Assembly: GCA_965228955.1 (NCBI GenBank)
Contig: OZ245848.1
Location: 2,542,001 to 2,606,000 of the forward strand
Direction of reading: 5' to 3'
DNA from: JANSWY01 sp965228955
GTDB lineage: Bacteria > Bacteroidota > Bacteroidia > Cytophagales > Cyclobacteriaceae
DNA: 64,000 nt
Under the pieces are notes generated by a model, which worked only from the letters and a program-made list of their open reading frames with translations, was not told the DNA's origin and did no database searches. The position numbers and the translations under genes were made by a program. The stretch's first letter is position 1. Every line of letters starts with the position of its first letter. Shown piece after piece: positions 52,284 to 60,927 of the stretch.

Positions 52284-53089
52284 TTGAGCTCTAATTCTAT
52301 TCTGGCTTGAAATTCATCTCCAGTTCTTTGAGTAGTGAATATATGCTTTTTGGGATAGATTAGCTCAAGTCGTCTTCTCAGGGTATTCAAACCTACACCT
52401 TCAGAAGATTCATCTTGATTGGAAAATCGGTTCCTTACATCAAAAAATAAATAACCATTGGTTACAGAAAGATGAGCTTTCAAATAGGGATTTTCACTAA
52501 TTACTTCCAGGCCATGTTTAACTCCATTTTCAATTAAAGTGACCAGCAGGAGAGGAGCGATAGTATCTTCTTGATTGTCGACTTCTGTTACTAATTCAAG
52601 GTGAGTTCCATTCTTATACCTTATGCTATGAAGGTTTATATATTTCTGCAAATATTCTACTTCATCAGCAATAGAAACACGTTCTTTATCTCCTTCATAA
52701 ATAACAAATCGCATTATATCTGACAATTCCAAAATTACATCAGGAGTATCTTCCGATTTCTCACGAGCCATTCCGTAAAGATTGTTTAGAGTATTGAAAA
52801 AGAAGTGAGGGTCTATTTTGCTTTTAAGTGCTGAAAGTTCTGTTTCTACACGTTCATTTTTAAGCTGTCGATATTCTTTCCATCTCTCAAATATCCAGGA
52901 AATAACTACATAGCCCAGGGTACTTGAAAACACTGCAACAGAAAGCCAGAAATAAGCAGAAAGAATAGTCAAGTCCTGATTAAGTATCCTGGCTGACTCC
53001 CAGCGTAATTTGAACTCTATCATGGCAAGCAGGGAACCTGATAGCAATAAGAAGATAATGATCGGTTTATAAACCTTATTCAATTTCAT
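52280..53089 (-). CDS. LytS-type sensor histidine kinase (short form)
   Basis: The start is put at the ATG ending at 53089; GTG at 53095 adds two residues. Two membrane helices (about 9-23 and 45-67) flank a short periplasmic loop with no sensor domain. The His_kinase box 'ALKSKIDPHFFFNTLNNLYG' carries His95, and the ATPase has 'LLLVTLIENGVKHGLE' and 'GVGLNTLRRRLELIYP'. With so little outside the membrane it may sense the membrane itself or a protein partner. A 7-bp inverted repeat (AGCACAA/TTGTGCT, 53091-53116) lies at the start of the gene. Confidence 0.92.
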   Translation of the reverse strand: MKLNKVYKPIIIFLLLSGSLLAMIEFKLRWESARILNQDLTILSAYFWLSVAVFSSTLGYVVISWIFERWKEYRQLKNERVETELSALKSKIDPHFFFNTLNNLYGMAREKSEDTPDVILELSDIMRFVIYEGDKERVSIADEVEYLQKYINLHSIRYKNGTHLELVTEVDNQEDTIAPLLLVTLIENGVKHGLEVISENPYLKAHLSVTNGYLFFDVRNRFSNQDESSEGVGLNTLRRRLELIYPKKHIFTTQRTGDEFQARIELELK

Positions 53090-53301
53090 AAGCACAATTT
53101 AAAAGCTCTTTGTGCTCCTGCAAAGTACTGTTGATGAACAATGCTGTTTCCGTGATATACATAGCTCGAATAATGATCAACGTTAGTTAAGTTGAAATTG
53201 GATCTTAATACCCTGTTAACGATCAAGTTGGTCAATAATATTTTATTCATCAAATGACCTCTATTAGGTTGCTGGCATGTTTCATTAAAAACTCAATAAA
53301 A

Positions 53302-54429
53302 ATGCTATTCAAAAAGAATTATGCCATACTGGGGTTGTGCCTCTTGTTATTTTCTAAATCATACTCGCAGGAAGAACCGACCGTTTCAGCCTTACAGATC
53401 AGGAATTTTCAAGAAAAGTTAGATGCCGAGATTCCGAAAATATTAAAGGAAAATAAAGTTCCAGGATTGGCAATTGCCATACTTGATAAGAACCGGGAAA
53501 TGATTAAAAAAGGATATGGTTGGGCAGATGTAGCAAAAAAAGAACCAGTCAGCTCTAATACTGGTTTTAATATTGGATCTGTGTCGAAGTTATTTACAGC
53601 TTGGGCTATAATGGATCTTGTTAATAAGCACAAGATCAACCTTGATTATCCGGTGGAAGAATACCTAACACGATGGAAACTTCCTAACTCTGAATTCGAT
53701 AACTCTAAAGTTACCATAAGGCATATATTAGGCCATACAGCTGGACTTTCAGTACATGGATACGGAGGATACCAGCCAAAGAAAAAACTTCCCACTTTGG
53801 AAGAGTCTTTAAATGGCAAGTTCCGTAGTGATGAAAAAGTGTTTATAGAAAACGAGCCTCAAACCAAATGGCAATACTCTGGTGGGGGCTACACCATTCT
53901 TCAACTAGTGATTGAGGAAGTCACAGGGGAATCTTTTGATGACTATATGGAGGATGCTCTATTTGATGAATTAGGTATGGATCAAACCAGTTTTGAAATT
54001 AGTTCCAAAATCCTGAAAAAGTCTTCAAAAGCTTACGATGAACAGGGGCAACAAATAGAATTAGAAAGATTCACTGCCCAAGCCGCTGCGGGTTTGCACA
54101 CCAATCTGGATGATCTGATCATTTTTGCTAAGAGTAATCTTAATGGTAGTCCTATTCTAACAGCTGCAAATAAAAAAGAAATGCAAACTCCTACAGAACT
54201 CTCTAAGGGACGGTATGGACTTGGGTACGCACATTTCCCCGTGGGTCCAGGTAAGTTTGTGACTGGTCATGCTGGCTCAAATGATGGTTGGGAAGCAGCT
54301 ATGATGCTTGATTTATCGGATGACACAGCAATTGTAATGCTCAGTAATGGTTCAAATGGTAAAAAGGTACTTATCACTATTCTCAAGAAATGGATGCAGT
54401 GGAAGATGAGTTTACAGACAGGGCCTTGA
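53302..54429 (+). CDS. Beta-lactamase-fold serine hydrolase 1
   Basis: Start at ATG 53302 gives the signal peptide MLFKKNYAILGLCLLLFSKSYSQ; the longer frame from 53254 is less likely. The class C/esterase motif is S93-V-S-K96 in 'NIGSVSKLFTAW'. A Tyr motif occurs in 'WQYSGGGYTILQLV', and a His-x-Gly motif in 'VTGHAGSNDGWEA', replacing the KTG box. The family includes D-aminopeptidases, esterases and penicillin-binding-like enzymes, so the name does not mean antibiotic resistance. It is divergent from the LytS/LytTR pair and closed by a strong hairpin. Confidence 0.9.
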   Translation: MLFKKNYAILGLCLLLFSKSYSQEEPTVSALQIRNFQEKLDAEIPKILKENKVPGLAIAILDKNREMIKKGYGWADVAKKEPVSSNTGFNIGSVSKLFTAWAIMDLVNKHKINLDYPVEEYLTRWKLPNSEFDNSKVTIRHILGHTAGLSVHGYGGYQPKKKLPTLEESLNGKFRSDEKVFIENEPQTKWQYSGGGYTILQLVIEEVTGESFDDYMEDALFDELGMDQTSFEISSKILKKSSKAYDEQGQQIELERFTAQAAAGLHTNLDDLIIFAKSNLNGSPILTAANKKEMQTPTELSKGRYGLGYAHFPVGPGKFVTGHAGSNDGWEAAMMLDLSDDTAIVMLSNGSNGKKVLITILKKWMQWKMSLQTGP

Positions 54430-54467
54430 GTCCCTATTGAAAAGTTGGGTTTTAAAGTTGATCAACT

Positions 54468-54495
54468 AAGCACAGAGGATTTCCCCTCTGTGCTT
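54468..54495. terminator. Strong hairpin between convergent genes
   Basis: AAGCACAGAGG (54468-54478) and CCTCTGTGCTT (54485-54495) are perfect 11-bp arms with a 6-base loop. It lies between the hydrolase (+) and the YiaAB gene (-). The T-run is weak (GATCCATTTT). Confidence 0.75.
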
Positions 54496-54503
54496 GATCC
54501 ATT

Positions 54504-54935
54504 TTAATCGTTTATTTCCTTATAATTAGATTCTTTCTCATTCTCTTTATTGTGCATAATGATATCCCTGGTATTCTTTTGCACTGTGATAGCACCAAAT
54601 AGCGACATAATGAATGCAAAAGCATAAAAGCCTTTTTCACTTGGCAACATTTCCGCATTCCATAATCCAATCACTAATAGCACTACAGATAAAATGGTAA
54701 CAAACCAACAAATCCCATAATAGATATCTGTTACAGGTATATCTTCCAGTTTATCCCGAACACTCTTTTGTAATGATACCACCGCAAATAATCCAAACAT
54801 TAGGATTGTAAAATAGTATCCCTTTTCATTCAACAACATATCTGCCCGGTAAAGACCAATTAAATAACCAATGATCCCTACACCTAGTACTATCCATGAA
54901 GCTGCAACAAATGCGTTTGATGTTTTTTGTGTCAT
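54504..54935 (-). CDS. YiaA/YiaB-domain inner membrane protein
   Basis: This 143-residue protein has two copies of the two-helix YiaAB unit: 'ASWIVLGVGIIGYLIGLYRADMLLNEKGYYFTILMFGLFAVVSLQKSVRD' and 'ICWFVTILSVVLLVIGLWNAEMLPSEKGFYAFAFIMSLFGAITVQKNTRD'. Each copy ends with a conserved Q-K-x-x-R-D, giving four membrane helices. The function of YiaAB proteins is not established. It is divergent from the TetR gene, which may control it. Confidence 0.92.
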   Translation of the reverse strand: MTQKTSNAFVAASWIVLGVGIIGYLIGLYRADMLLNEKGYYFTILMFGLFAVVSLQKSVRDKLEDIPVTDIYYGICWFVTILSVVLLVIGLWNAEMLPSEKGFYAFAFIMSLFGAITVQKNTRDIIMHNKENEKESNYKEIND

Positions 54936-55029
54936 GATTAATTTTTAGTTTGATTTACCTTTAAAACTAAAAGACGCGTAAAACACTTTCTAGACAGGAT
55001 TGTACAGAACCCGAAATAGCAGAATACGT

Positions 55030-55578
55030 ATGGCAGAGGAACTCAATAACAAGGAAAAGTGGATTTTAACGGGTTATGATCTATTTGGTAGAATAGGACC
55101 AGAAGCACTTAATGTAGAAAAACTGTCCAATATTGTAGGACTGAACCGATCCAGCTTTTACCACTATTTTGGAGATATAATCGTCTTTGAATCCCATCTA
55201 CTGGATTATCATATAAGCAAATACAAGATGTTTCATGACATCATTAAGGATTACGACAAGTTTGAAATGTTATTTGAAGATGATGTGATGAGACATAAGG
55301 AAGTGTTGGCTTTCCAGCGTCAGTTATTGATTAACCTCTCCGTTCCAAAATACAATGAATGCTCACTAAAAGCCCGAACCTACACTGAAAAGAAGACATA
55401 CGAGCTGTGGTCCGCATTCAACAATGTAGAAAAAGACTCAGAAGAGCAATGGACACTTTTTAGAGCTATCAGGGATTTTTACTATATCCATTATGGTCAG
55501 GCAGATGGACAAACGGATAAAACAGACCCTAAAGATGTATTGGTGCTGCTGCATTCATACTTTAGTCAAAATAAATGA
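55030..55578 (+). CDS. TetR/AcrR family transcriptional regulator
   Basis: The start is at ATG 55030; the longer TTG-started frame at 55000 overlaps the promoter. The N-terminal HTH 'EKWILTGYDLFGRIGPEALNVEKLSNIVGLNRSSFYHYFGDIIVFESHLLDYH' is a standard TetR domain. The ligand-binding C-terminal half (about 60-182) is helical and unassigned. It is divergent from yiaAB and 38 bp ahead of the M23 gene; both are candidate targets. Confidence 0.9.
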   Translation: MAEELNNKEKWILTGYDLFGRIGPEALNVEKLSNIVGLNRSSFYHYFGDIIVFESHLLDYHISKYKMFHDIIKDYDKFEMLFEDDVMRHKEVLAFQRQLLINLSVPKYNECSLKARTYTEKKTYELWSAFNNVEKDSEEQWTLFRAIRDFYYIHYGQADGQTDKTDPKDVLVLLHSYFSQNK

Positions 55579-55616
55579 CCCTTTAGTATTTATTGAATTC
55601 CAACCGTAAATACACC

Positions 55617-56276
55617 ATGTTCTACCCACTAAACCTTAATGGCATAGAAATATCCCCATTATTCGGAGATGCTTTAAAAGGCAAGCCTCACATATTTGAT
55701 TTCTCTTCGAAAAACCCAAAAACATTGGAATATGACCCAGCTGATTTCGAACAATTCAATAAAATGATTTTTGATGAATTGAAAAATTCGTCCTGTGAAT
55801 GGGGTATTGGGAGATATCTGGAGGAAAGAAAATGTCTGTTGAGAGATTATCCTAATATCATTGAAGAGGAGAGATATTATCATTTAGGTCTTGATATTAT
55901 TGTACCATATGATACACCTATGTATTCCCCATTGAACAGTGAAGTATACGCTACTGGCAAAGAAACTCAGATAGGTAATTATGGCGGCTATATCATGCTA
56001 AAGCATATAGTCAATGAAGTAGTCTTTTATTCATTTTACGGGCACCTCAAAACACCACATAGTGTTAACCCAGGAGATAAATTAGTAGCTGGACAGGAGT
56101 TTACACGAATAGGGCAAAAAAGTGATAGTGGGGGTTGGTTTTGCCATACCCACCTACAGATTCTAACCCAACAAGCAATTGACGATGGATACACTAATTG
56201 GGGATATATTTCTCCTAAAATGATGGCATCTGTGGAAAAATACTTTCCATCTCCATACTTTCTATTCCAATATTAA
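55617..56276 (+). CDS. M23 family metallopeptidase-like protein
   Basis: Start at ATG 55617; TTG at 55593 would add eight residues. The LytM-type zinc motifs are present: His89-x3-Asp93 in 'YHLGLDI', His143 in 'FYGHLKTPHSVNPGDKLVAGQ', and His177-x-His179 in 'WFCHTHLQI'. There is no signal peptide or membrane helix, so it may be cytoplasmic. It resembles the M23-fold proteins of Bacteroidota annotated as peptidoglycan DD-metallopeptidases. A secreted cell-wall role is doubtful without export. It follows the TetR gene by 38 bp. Confidence 0.85.
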   Translation: MFYPLNLNGIEISPLFGDALKGKPHIFDFSSKNPKTLEYDPADFEQFNKMIFDELKNSSCEWGIGRYLEERKCLLRDYPNIIEEERYYHLGLDIIVPYDTPMYSPLNSEVYATGKETQIGNYGGYIMLKHIVNEVVFYSFYGHLKTPHSVNPGDKLVAGQEFTRIGQKSDSGGWFCHTHLQILTQQAIDDGYTNWGYISPKMMASVEKYFPSPYFLFQY

Positions 56277-56280
56277 GAGT

Positions 56281-56442
56281 CTAAAGGATATCTCCCTCTG
56301 CAACAATGATAAACGTGATGATGAGACATAGAATGATTAGTCCCATTACAATAAAAGTATGAATGGTTCCCCCATAACCAAAGAAGTTTGCAGACCAAAC
56401 CAGAAGGGTAATAACGATGAGTACTTTGAGCAACCTTTTCAT
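56281..56442 (-). CDS. 53-residue membrane protein, lmo0937/DUF5670-like
   Basis: Read on the minus strand from ATG (complement of 56440-56442) to TAG (56281-56283). The start is 'MKRLLKVLIVITLLVWSANF', then 'GYGGTIHTFIVMGLIILCLIITFI'. Two short membrane helices with a Gly-Gly-x-Ile-His turn match the small lmo0937/DUF5670 family often induced by stress. It converges with the M23 gene (4-bp gap). Confidence 0.7.
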   Translation of the reverse strand: MKRLLKVLIVITLLVWSANFFGYGGTIHTFIVMGLIILCLIITFIIVAEGDIL

Positions 56443-56660
56443 TACATTTATTCAGCACCTCATCCAAAATTATTGGGATCAATTCCAACTTTACAAATAC
56501 TGCAAAGAAGATCTGGAGAGGTGACAAATGTATGGCTATTATGACTATTAACCTAATGGTCAGTTGACCAACATGTTAAAATTCAGAATAATATATTCGG
56601 CTTCAGTAAAAAAGCACTTCACCAAATTCCAATCAAAAAATATGTTGTCATGAAATAACA

Positions 56661-56728
56661 TCGGCAAAATAGAAACATATTTCAAACAGGTTCGTTACCT
56701 TAGTAACTTCGGCAAAATAGAAAGATAT
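56661..56728. promoter_or_regulatory. Direct repeats and dyad at the PadR promoter
   Basis: TCGGCAAAATAGAAA-x-ATAT occurs twice, at 56661-56680 and 56709-56728, with one mismatch in 20 bases and a 48-bp period. The second copy runs into the PadR start codon (56727). Between them GTTAC-CTTA-GTAAC (56694-56707) is a dyad suited to a PadR dimer. The set is a good autoregulatory operator candidate. Confidence 0.5.
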
Positions 56729-57056
56729 GAAAAGAGTAACGATTGGTGAGTTTGAAGAGCTGTGCCTGCTTATGGTAGGAGTATTGTATGAAGATGCTTA
56801 TGGTGTATCTGTGAAAGATGAAATAAAGAATAGAACAGGGAGAGATGTCACCATCAGTTCAATCCATTCAACACTTGTCAGGCTGGAAAAGAAGGGTTTG
56901 CTGAAATCATATATGGGAGGAGCAAATGAGATTAGGGGAGGTAGGGCAAAGCGCATTTTTGAAATGACTGCCACCGGAAAGCAAGCAATAAATGAAGCCC
57001 GGGACTTGAGAAACCAACTCTACACGGATATTCCTAAACTGGTATGGGAGAAATGA
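56727..57056 (+). CDS. PadR family transcriptional regulator
   Basis: This 109-residue regulator has a winged helix with 'LMVGVLYEDAYGVSVKDEIKNRTGRDVTISSIHSTLVRLEKKGLLKSYMG' and the wing 'RGGRAKRIFEMTATGKQAINEA'. It lacks the long C-terminal dimer helices of larger PadR proteins, as usual for the short PadR-s2 type. It overlaps the permease gene by 4 bp. In Cytophagales such PadR-permease pairs are frequent, and the repressor likely controls the pair itself. Confidence 0.93.
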   Translation: MKRVTIGEFEELCLLMVGVLYEDAYGVSVKDEIKNRTGRDVTISSIHSTLVRLEKKGLLKSYMGGANEIRGGRAKRIFEMTATGKQAINEARDLRNQLYTDIPKLVWEK

Positions 57057-59668
57057 ACAAGCAACAACCTCCTAAATGGATTAATAAAATTCTAGACTGG
57101 TATTGTAAGGAAGAATATGTTGGTGAGATCTATGGAGATTTAATGGAGCTCTACGATCGCTGGTTGGAAGAGGGTAAGTTCAAAGCTAATGCCAAATATG
57201 TACTCAACGCAGTTCTATTTATGCGACTGTATAACTCAAGATTTAATTCAGGTCAAAACTCAAATAAAATAGACATGTTTAAAAACTACTTCAAAATCGG
57301 ATATCGGAATCTGCTGAGAAATAAAGTCTATTCAGCAATTAATATCAGTGGGCTAACGGTAGGAATGGCGATCACGATGTTTATCGGTCTATGGATAAGA
57401 GCCGAGCTCTCCTATAACACTTCACATGATAATTACGATAGAATTGCTCAAGTCATACAACACAAAACTTACAATGGGGACATTCGCACAAACGAGGCGG
57501 TACCTTTTCCAATTGGGGATGAGCTAGAAACCAAATATGGCGACTATTTCAAGTATGTGGTGATGACAGGCTGGACTTATGACCACATTCTATCACATCA
57601 GAACCTAAGAATTATAAAAAAAGGGAACTATATGGACGTCCAAGCTCCGGATCTATTGTCTCTGGATATGATCAAAGGGACGCGAGCAGGACTGATTGAT
57701 CCTCATTCTATCTTGATTTCTGAATCAACCGCCGAGTCTCTGTTTGGGAATTCAGATCCAATGGGCCAAGTGATGGAAGTGGACAATGAATTGACTGTTA
57801 AAGTTTCCGGTATTTATAAAGATCTTCCTTCAAACTCCAGTTTTAGTGATTTACATTTTATTGTTCCATGGGACCTATATGTGTCATCTTATGCCTGGGT
57901 AACTAGCGCAAAAGAAAGACAAGCCTGGGACGAAAACTCTTATCAACTCTTCGTTCAAATCTCTGATCTGGCTACAATGGCTGATGTGAGTGAAAGTATA
58001 AAAAATGTGAAGTATGATCGTCTGGAAGAAAATCAAAAATACTCCAAACCAGAAATGTTTCTACATCCAATGTCCGATTGGCATTTAAGATCAAATTGGG
58101 AAAATGGCGTTAAAACCGGAGGACTCATTCAGTATGTTTGGTTATTTGGAATTATTGGGGTGTTTGTGCTCACTTTAGCATGTGTGAATTTCATGAACCT
58201 GAGTACAGCTAGATCTGAGAAACGAGCAAAAGAAGTTGGAATACGTAAATCATTTGGCACATTAAAAAGACAGTTGGTTCAACAATTTTTGTGTGAGTCG
58301 CTATTAGTAGTTTTTGTTGCTTTTCTATTAGCAATTTGTTTAGTGGCATTTATTACGCCATATGTGGGCACCATGATAGGTTATGAAATGGATCTACCAT
58401 TGAATGACTTGTATTTCTGGTTGATCTCTATTGTATTCATTTCTATAACCGGCTTTCTGGCTGGAAGTTACCCAGCACTCTATCTATCATCTCTCAAACC
58501 AATAAAAGCTTTAAAAGGCACATTCAAAGTTGGTAAAACAGCTGTAGTATTTCGTCGAGCTTTGGTGGTATTTCAGTTTTCGGTTTCTGTTCTTCTGATT
58601 ATAGGAACGATTGTGGTATTGGAACAAATTCAATACACTAAAGACCGGCCTCTTGGTTACAATAAGGATGGTGTTATTACAATTGAGTTGAGTACTTCTG
58701 ATTTTGAAGGTAAGTACAATTTGCTACGAAATGAACTGATCAGCAGTGGGGGGATCGTTGATATGACAGAATCATCAAGTCCAATGACCCAAGTAGAAAA
58801 CACAAACGGTGGATTTAACTGGCAAGGAAAGGACCCAGGGTTTAAGCCTAGCTTTTCTGTCATTTATGTAACACATGACTATGGAAACACAGTCAACTGG
58901 GAAATAACAGAAGGTCGTGATTTTTCAAGAGACATTTCTACTGACTCCACAGCTTATATCTTGAATGAAGCCGCTGTAAAGTATATGGGCATTGAAAACC
59001 CCGTGGGTCAAAACATGAAATGGGGCAGGAATGATCACAAAATTATCGGAGTGGTGAAAAATATGTTGATGGAATCTCCTTCCAAACCAGTAAGCCCCAC
59101 CATTTACATCATCGATTATATCCACAATACCAATTACATAACTTTAAAACTCAATCCAGATCAAAGTGTTCGGACATCCCTGGACCAAGTGGAGACTGTG
59201 CTAAATGACATTGCTCCTAAGGTTCCTTTTAATCCAATATTTGTGGATCAGGAATATTCGAAAAAGTTTGAGGCCGAAGAAAGAGTTGCTAGTCTAGCAG
59301 GGATTTTTTCTATCCTGGCAATTTTCATAAGTTGCCTGGGACTATTTGGTTTGGCGTCATTTGTAGCGGAACAGCGAAAGAAAGAAATTGGAATTCGTAA
59401 AGTTCTTGGCGCTACACTGCTTAACCTTTGGAAAATGCTGACCAGTGAGTTTGTTGTATTGGTCATTGTGTCTTGCGTAATAGCATCACCAATAGCTTAT
59501 TACGTTTTATCATCCTGGTTGGATAATTACGAATATCACGTCAATATTAGCTGGTGGTTCTTTGTAGTGGCTACAATAAGTGCCTTAGCAATTACTCTGT
59601 TTACCGTAAGCTTCCATTCAATAAGGGCAGCAAAAATGAATCCTGCAAAGAGTCTGAGAACGGAGTAA
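57053..59668 (+). CDS. MacB-like ABC transporter permease with PadR-associated prefix domain
   Basis: Start at ATG 57053 gives the typical ATGA overlap with PadR; ATG 57044 adds three residues. An N-terminal prefix (about 1-70, 'PPKWINKILDWYCKEEYVGEIYGDLMELYDRW') is found only in permeases paired with PadR. Two FtsX/MacB modules follow. The first starts 'YRNLLRNKVYSAINISGLTVGMAITMFIGLW'. Each ends with three helices and the 'KRAKEVGIRKSFGTLKRQLV' or 'QRKKEIGIRKVLGATLLNLW' motif. Both have MacB-type periplasmic domains. No ATPase gene is adjacent, so a separate MacB-type ATPase must energise it. The substrate is unknown. Confidence 0.93.
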   Translation: MNKQQPPKWINKILDWYCKEEYVGEIYGDLMELYDRWLEEGKFKANAKYVLNAVLFMRLYNSRFNSGQNSNKIDMFKNYFKIGYRNLLRNKVYSAINISGLTVGMAITMFIGLWIRAELSYNTSHDNYDRIAQVIQHKTYNGDIRTNEAVPFPIGDELETKYGDYFKYVVMTGWTYDHILSHQNLRIIKKGNYMDVQAPDLLSLDMIKGTRAGLIDPHSILISESTAESLFGNSDPMGQVMEVDNELTVKVSGIYKDLPSNSSFSDLHFIVPWDLYVSSYAWVTSAKERQAWDENSYQLFVQISDLATMADVSESIKNVKYDRLEENQKYSKPEMFLHPMSDWHLRSNWENGVKTGGLIQYVWLFGIIGVFVLTLACVNFMNLSTARSEKRAKEVGIRKSFGTLKRQLVQQFLCESLLVVFVAFLLAICLVAFITPYVGTMIGYEMDLPLNDLYFWLISIVFISITGFLAGSYPALYLSSLKPIKALKGTFKVGKTAVVFRRALVVFQFSVSVLLIIGTIVVLEQIQYTKDRPLGYNKDGVITIELSTSDFEGKYNLLRNELISSGGIVDMTESSSPMTQVENTNGGFNWQGKDPGFKPSFSVIYVTHDYGNTVNWEITEGRDFSRDISTDSTAYILNEAAVKYMGIENPVGQNMKWGRNDHKIIGVVKNMLMESPSKPVSPTIYIIDYIHNTNYITLKLNPDQSVRTSLDQVETVLNDIAPKVPFNPIFVDQEYSKKFEAEERVASLAGIFSILAIFISCLGLFGLASFVAEQRKKEIGIRKVLGATLLNLWKMLTSEFVVLVIVSCVIASPIAYYVLSSWLDNYEYHVNISWWFFVVATISALAITLFTVSFHSIRAAKMNPAKSLRTE

Positions 59669-59700
59669 TTCTAGCCCCAGGAGATACCATTCCCGGCAGT

Positions 59701-59784
59701 GAGACTAGTTTCATTCCATCGTTTTTTGATATAACCTATATCTTTATGATTGATAAAATCCGGCGATGGAATGAATTTAGTCTC
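59701..59784. repeat. 21-bp inverted repeat covering the AraC start codon
   Basis: The left arm (59701-59721, starting GAGACTA and ending TTCATTCCATCG) pairs with the right arm (59764-59784, CGATGGAATGAA ... TAGTCTC). It matches at 19 of 21 positions, with a 42-base spacer. The ATG at 59771 lies in the right arm. The stem would hide the start in mRNA; alternatively the arms are two operator half-sites. There is no T-run after the right arm. Confidence 0.65.
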
Positions 59785-60820
59785 TTATGTGATTTTTAGT
59801 GGATGCGTTTGCTCATTGGTGTTTGCATTCACTTTGATTTTTTCAAGGAATAACCAATTAGCAAACCGATTTCTGGCAGGGATCATTTTGGCATTTGGGC
59901 TAAATCTTGCCATGGTTTGGATTTTATCTCAGTCATTCTTTGATCAGGTTCCATTATTGCATTTGTTACCTTATGGTATTGGTTTTGGGCTTGGACCAAT
60001 TATTTATCTATATATCAAATCTCTCACTTCCAATGAGAAATTGAATTACTGGCATTTACTATGGCTAGCTGCTGACTACATCCATAGTGCCTATCATTGG
60101 ATTTACGGGAGGTCATTCCCAGATCACATCTGGCATGATATTGCTGACAAAATTGGTTCAGTATCCATATTCTTAATCATTTATTATCTCTGGATATCCC
60201 GAAAATTGATATTGAAGTATCAAACCCAATTAAAACAAAAACTCTCCAACATAGAGCAACAAACCCTCAATTGGCTGAATCAATTCTTTCTAATTTTCTT
60301 AATCATTATTCCATTATCCATTATCATTTGGATATTAGTCCTTGCAACAGATATAAATGTCAATAATCAGGTTGCAGCACCGGTTGTTCATTTAATCATC
60401 ATTTTCTGGCTTGGAATAGGTGGAATCAAACAACCACAAATAGTCTTAAAAGAAATCAGTTTAAGTCCTTCAAATGAGACAAGTAAAGAATACCATCAGC
60501 ATCTCGAACTATTAGTTAATTGTATGGAGTCTGATAAGCTCTATAAATTGAATGATCTGAATGTACGAATGTTGGAGGATAGGTTAAACCTAACAGCCAA
60601 ACAAATTTCTGAAGCACTCAATAAAGGATTAGGTAAAAATTTCTATTCTTTCATCAATGATTATCGGGTCAATGAGTTTAAATCCAGAGTTTCTGAGACT
60701 AATCATTTGACATTGGCAGGCCTTGCATATGAGTGTGGCTTTAATTCCAAAACAACTTTTCAAAGAGTCTTCAAAGAAATCACCGGAATGCGACCCTCAG
60801 AATATATTGATTCCTTGTAA
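59771..60820 (+). CDS. Membrane-anchored AraC family transcriptional regulator
   Basis: Start at ATG 59771, directly before the first membrane helix; TTG 59750 adds seven polar residues. Seven membrane helices span about 1-220 ('LVSYVIFSGCVCSLVFAFTLIFS', 'LLHLLPYGIGFGLGPIIYLYIKSL', 'FLIIYYLWISRKLILKY'). A cytoplasmic linker and AraC HTH follow (about 250-349: 'DLNVRMLEDRLNLTAKQISEALNKGLGKNFYSFINDYRVNEFKS', 'TLAGLAYECGFNSKTTFQRVFKEITGMRPSEY'). 7TM-AraC regulators are common in Bacteroidota and probably sense membrane or small-molecule signals. The adjacent beta-lactamase-like gene is a candidate target. The gene's start is buried in a 21-bp inverted repeat. Confidence 0.92.
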   Translation: MNLVSYVIFSGCVCSLVFAFTLIFSRNNQLANRFLAGIILAFGLNLAMVWILSQSFFDQVPLLHLLPYGIGFGLGPIIYLYIKSLTSNEKLNYWHLLWLAADYIHSAYHWIYGRSFPDHIWHDIADKIGSVSIFLIIYYLWISRKLILKYQTQLKQKLSNIEQQTLNWLNQFFLIFLIIIPLSIIIWILVLATDINVNNQVAAPVVHLIIIFWLGIGGIKQPQIVLKEISLSPSNETSKEYHQHLELLVNCMESDKLYKLNDLNVRMLEDRLNLTAKQISEALNKGLGKNFYSFINDYRVNEFKSRVSETNHLTLAGLAYECGFNSKTTFQRVFKEITGMRPSEYIDSL

Positions 60821-60833
60821 ATGGAGTCCCACT

Positions 60834-60875
60834 CCCTGCAATAGTCCCTAGCAGGGTCAAAAAAGCTGTTTTTTG
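60834..60875 (+). terminator. Terminator after the AraC gene
   Basis: CCCTGC (60834-60839) and GCAGGG (60851-60856) form a GC-rich stem. CAAAAAA-GCTG-TTTTTTG (60858-60875) follows and gives the T-run. It lies 13 bp after the stop at 60820. Confidence 0.65.
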
Positions 60876-60927
60876 AAGGCGTTCTTCTCGTCCTTTGAAG
60901 AATAAACTCAAAGTAAATATTATACAC

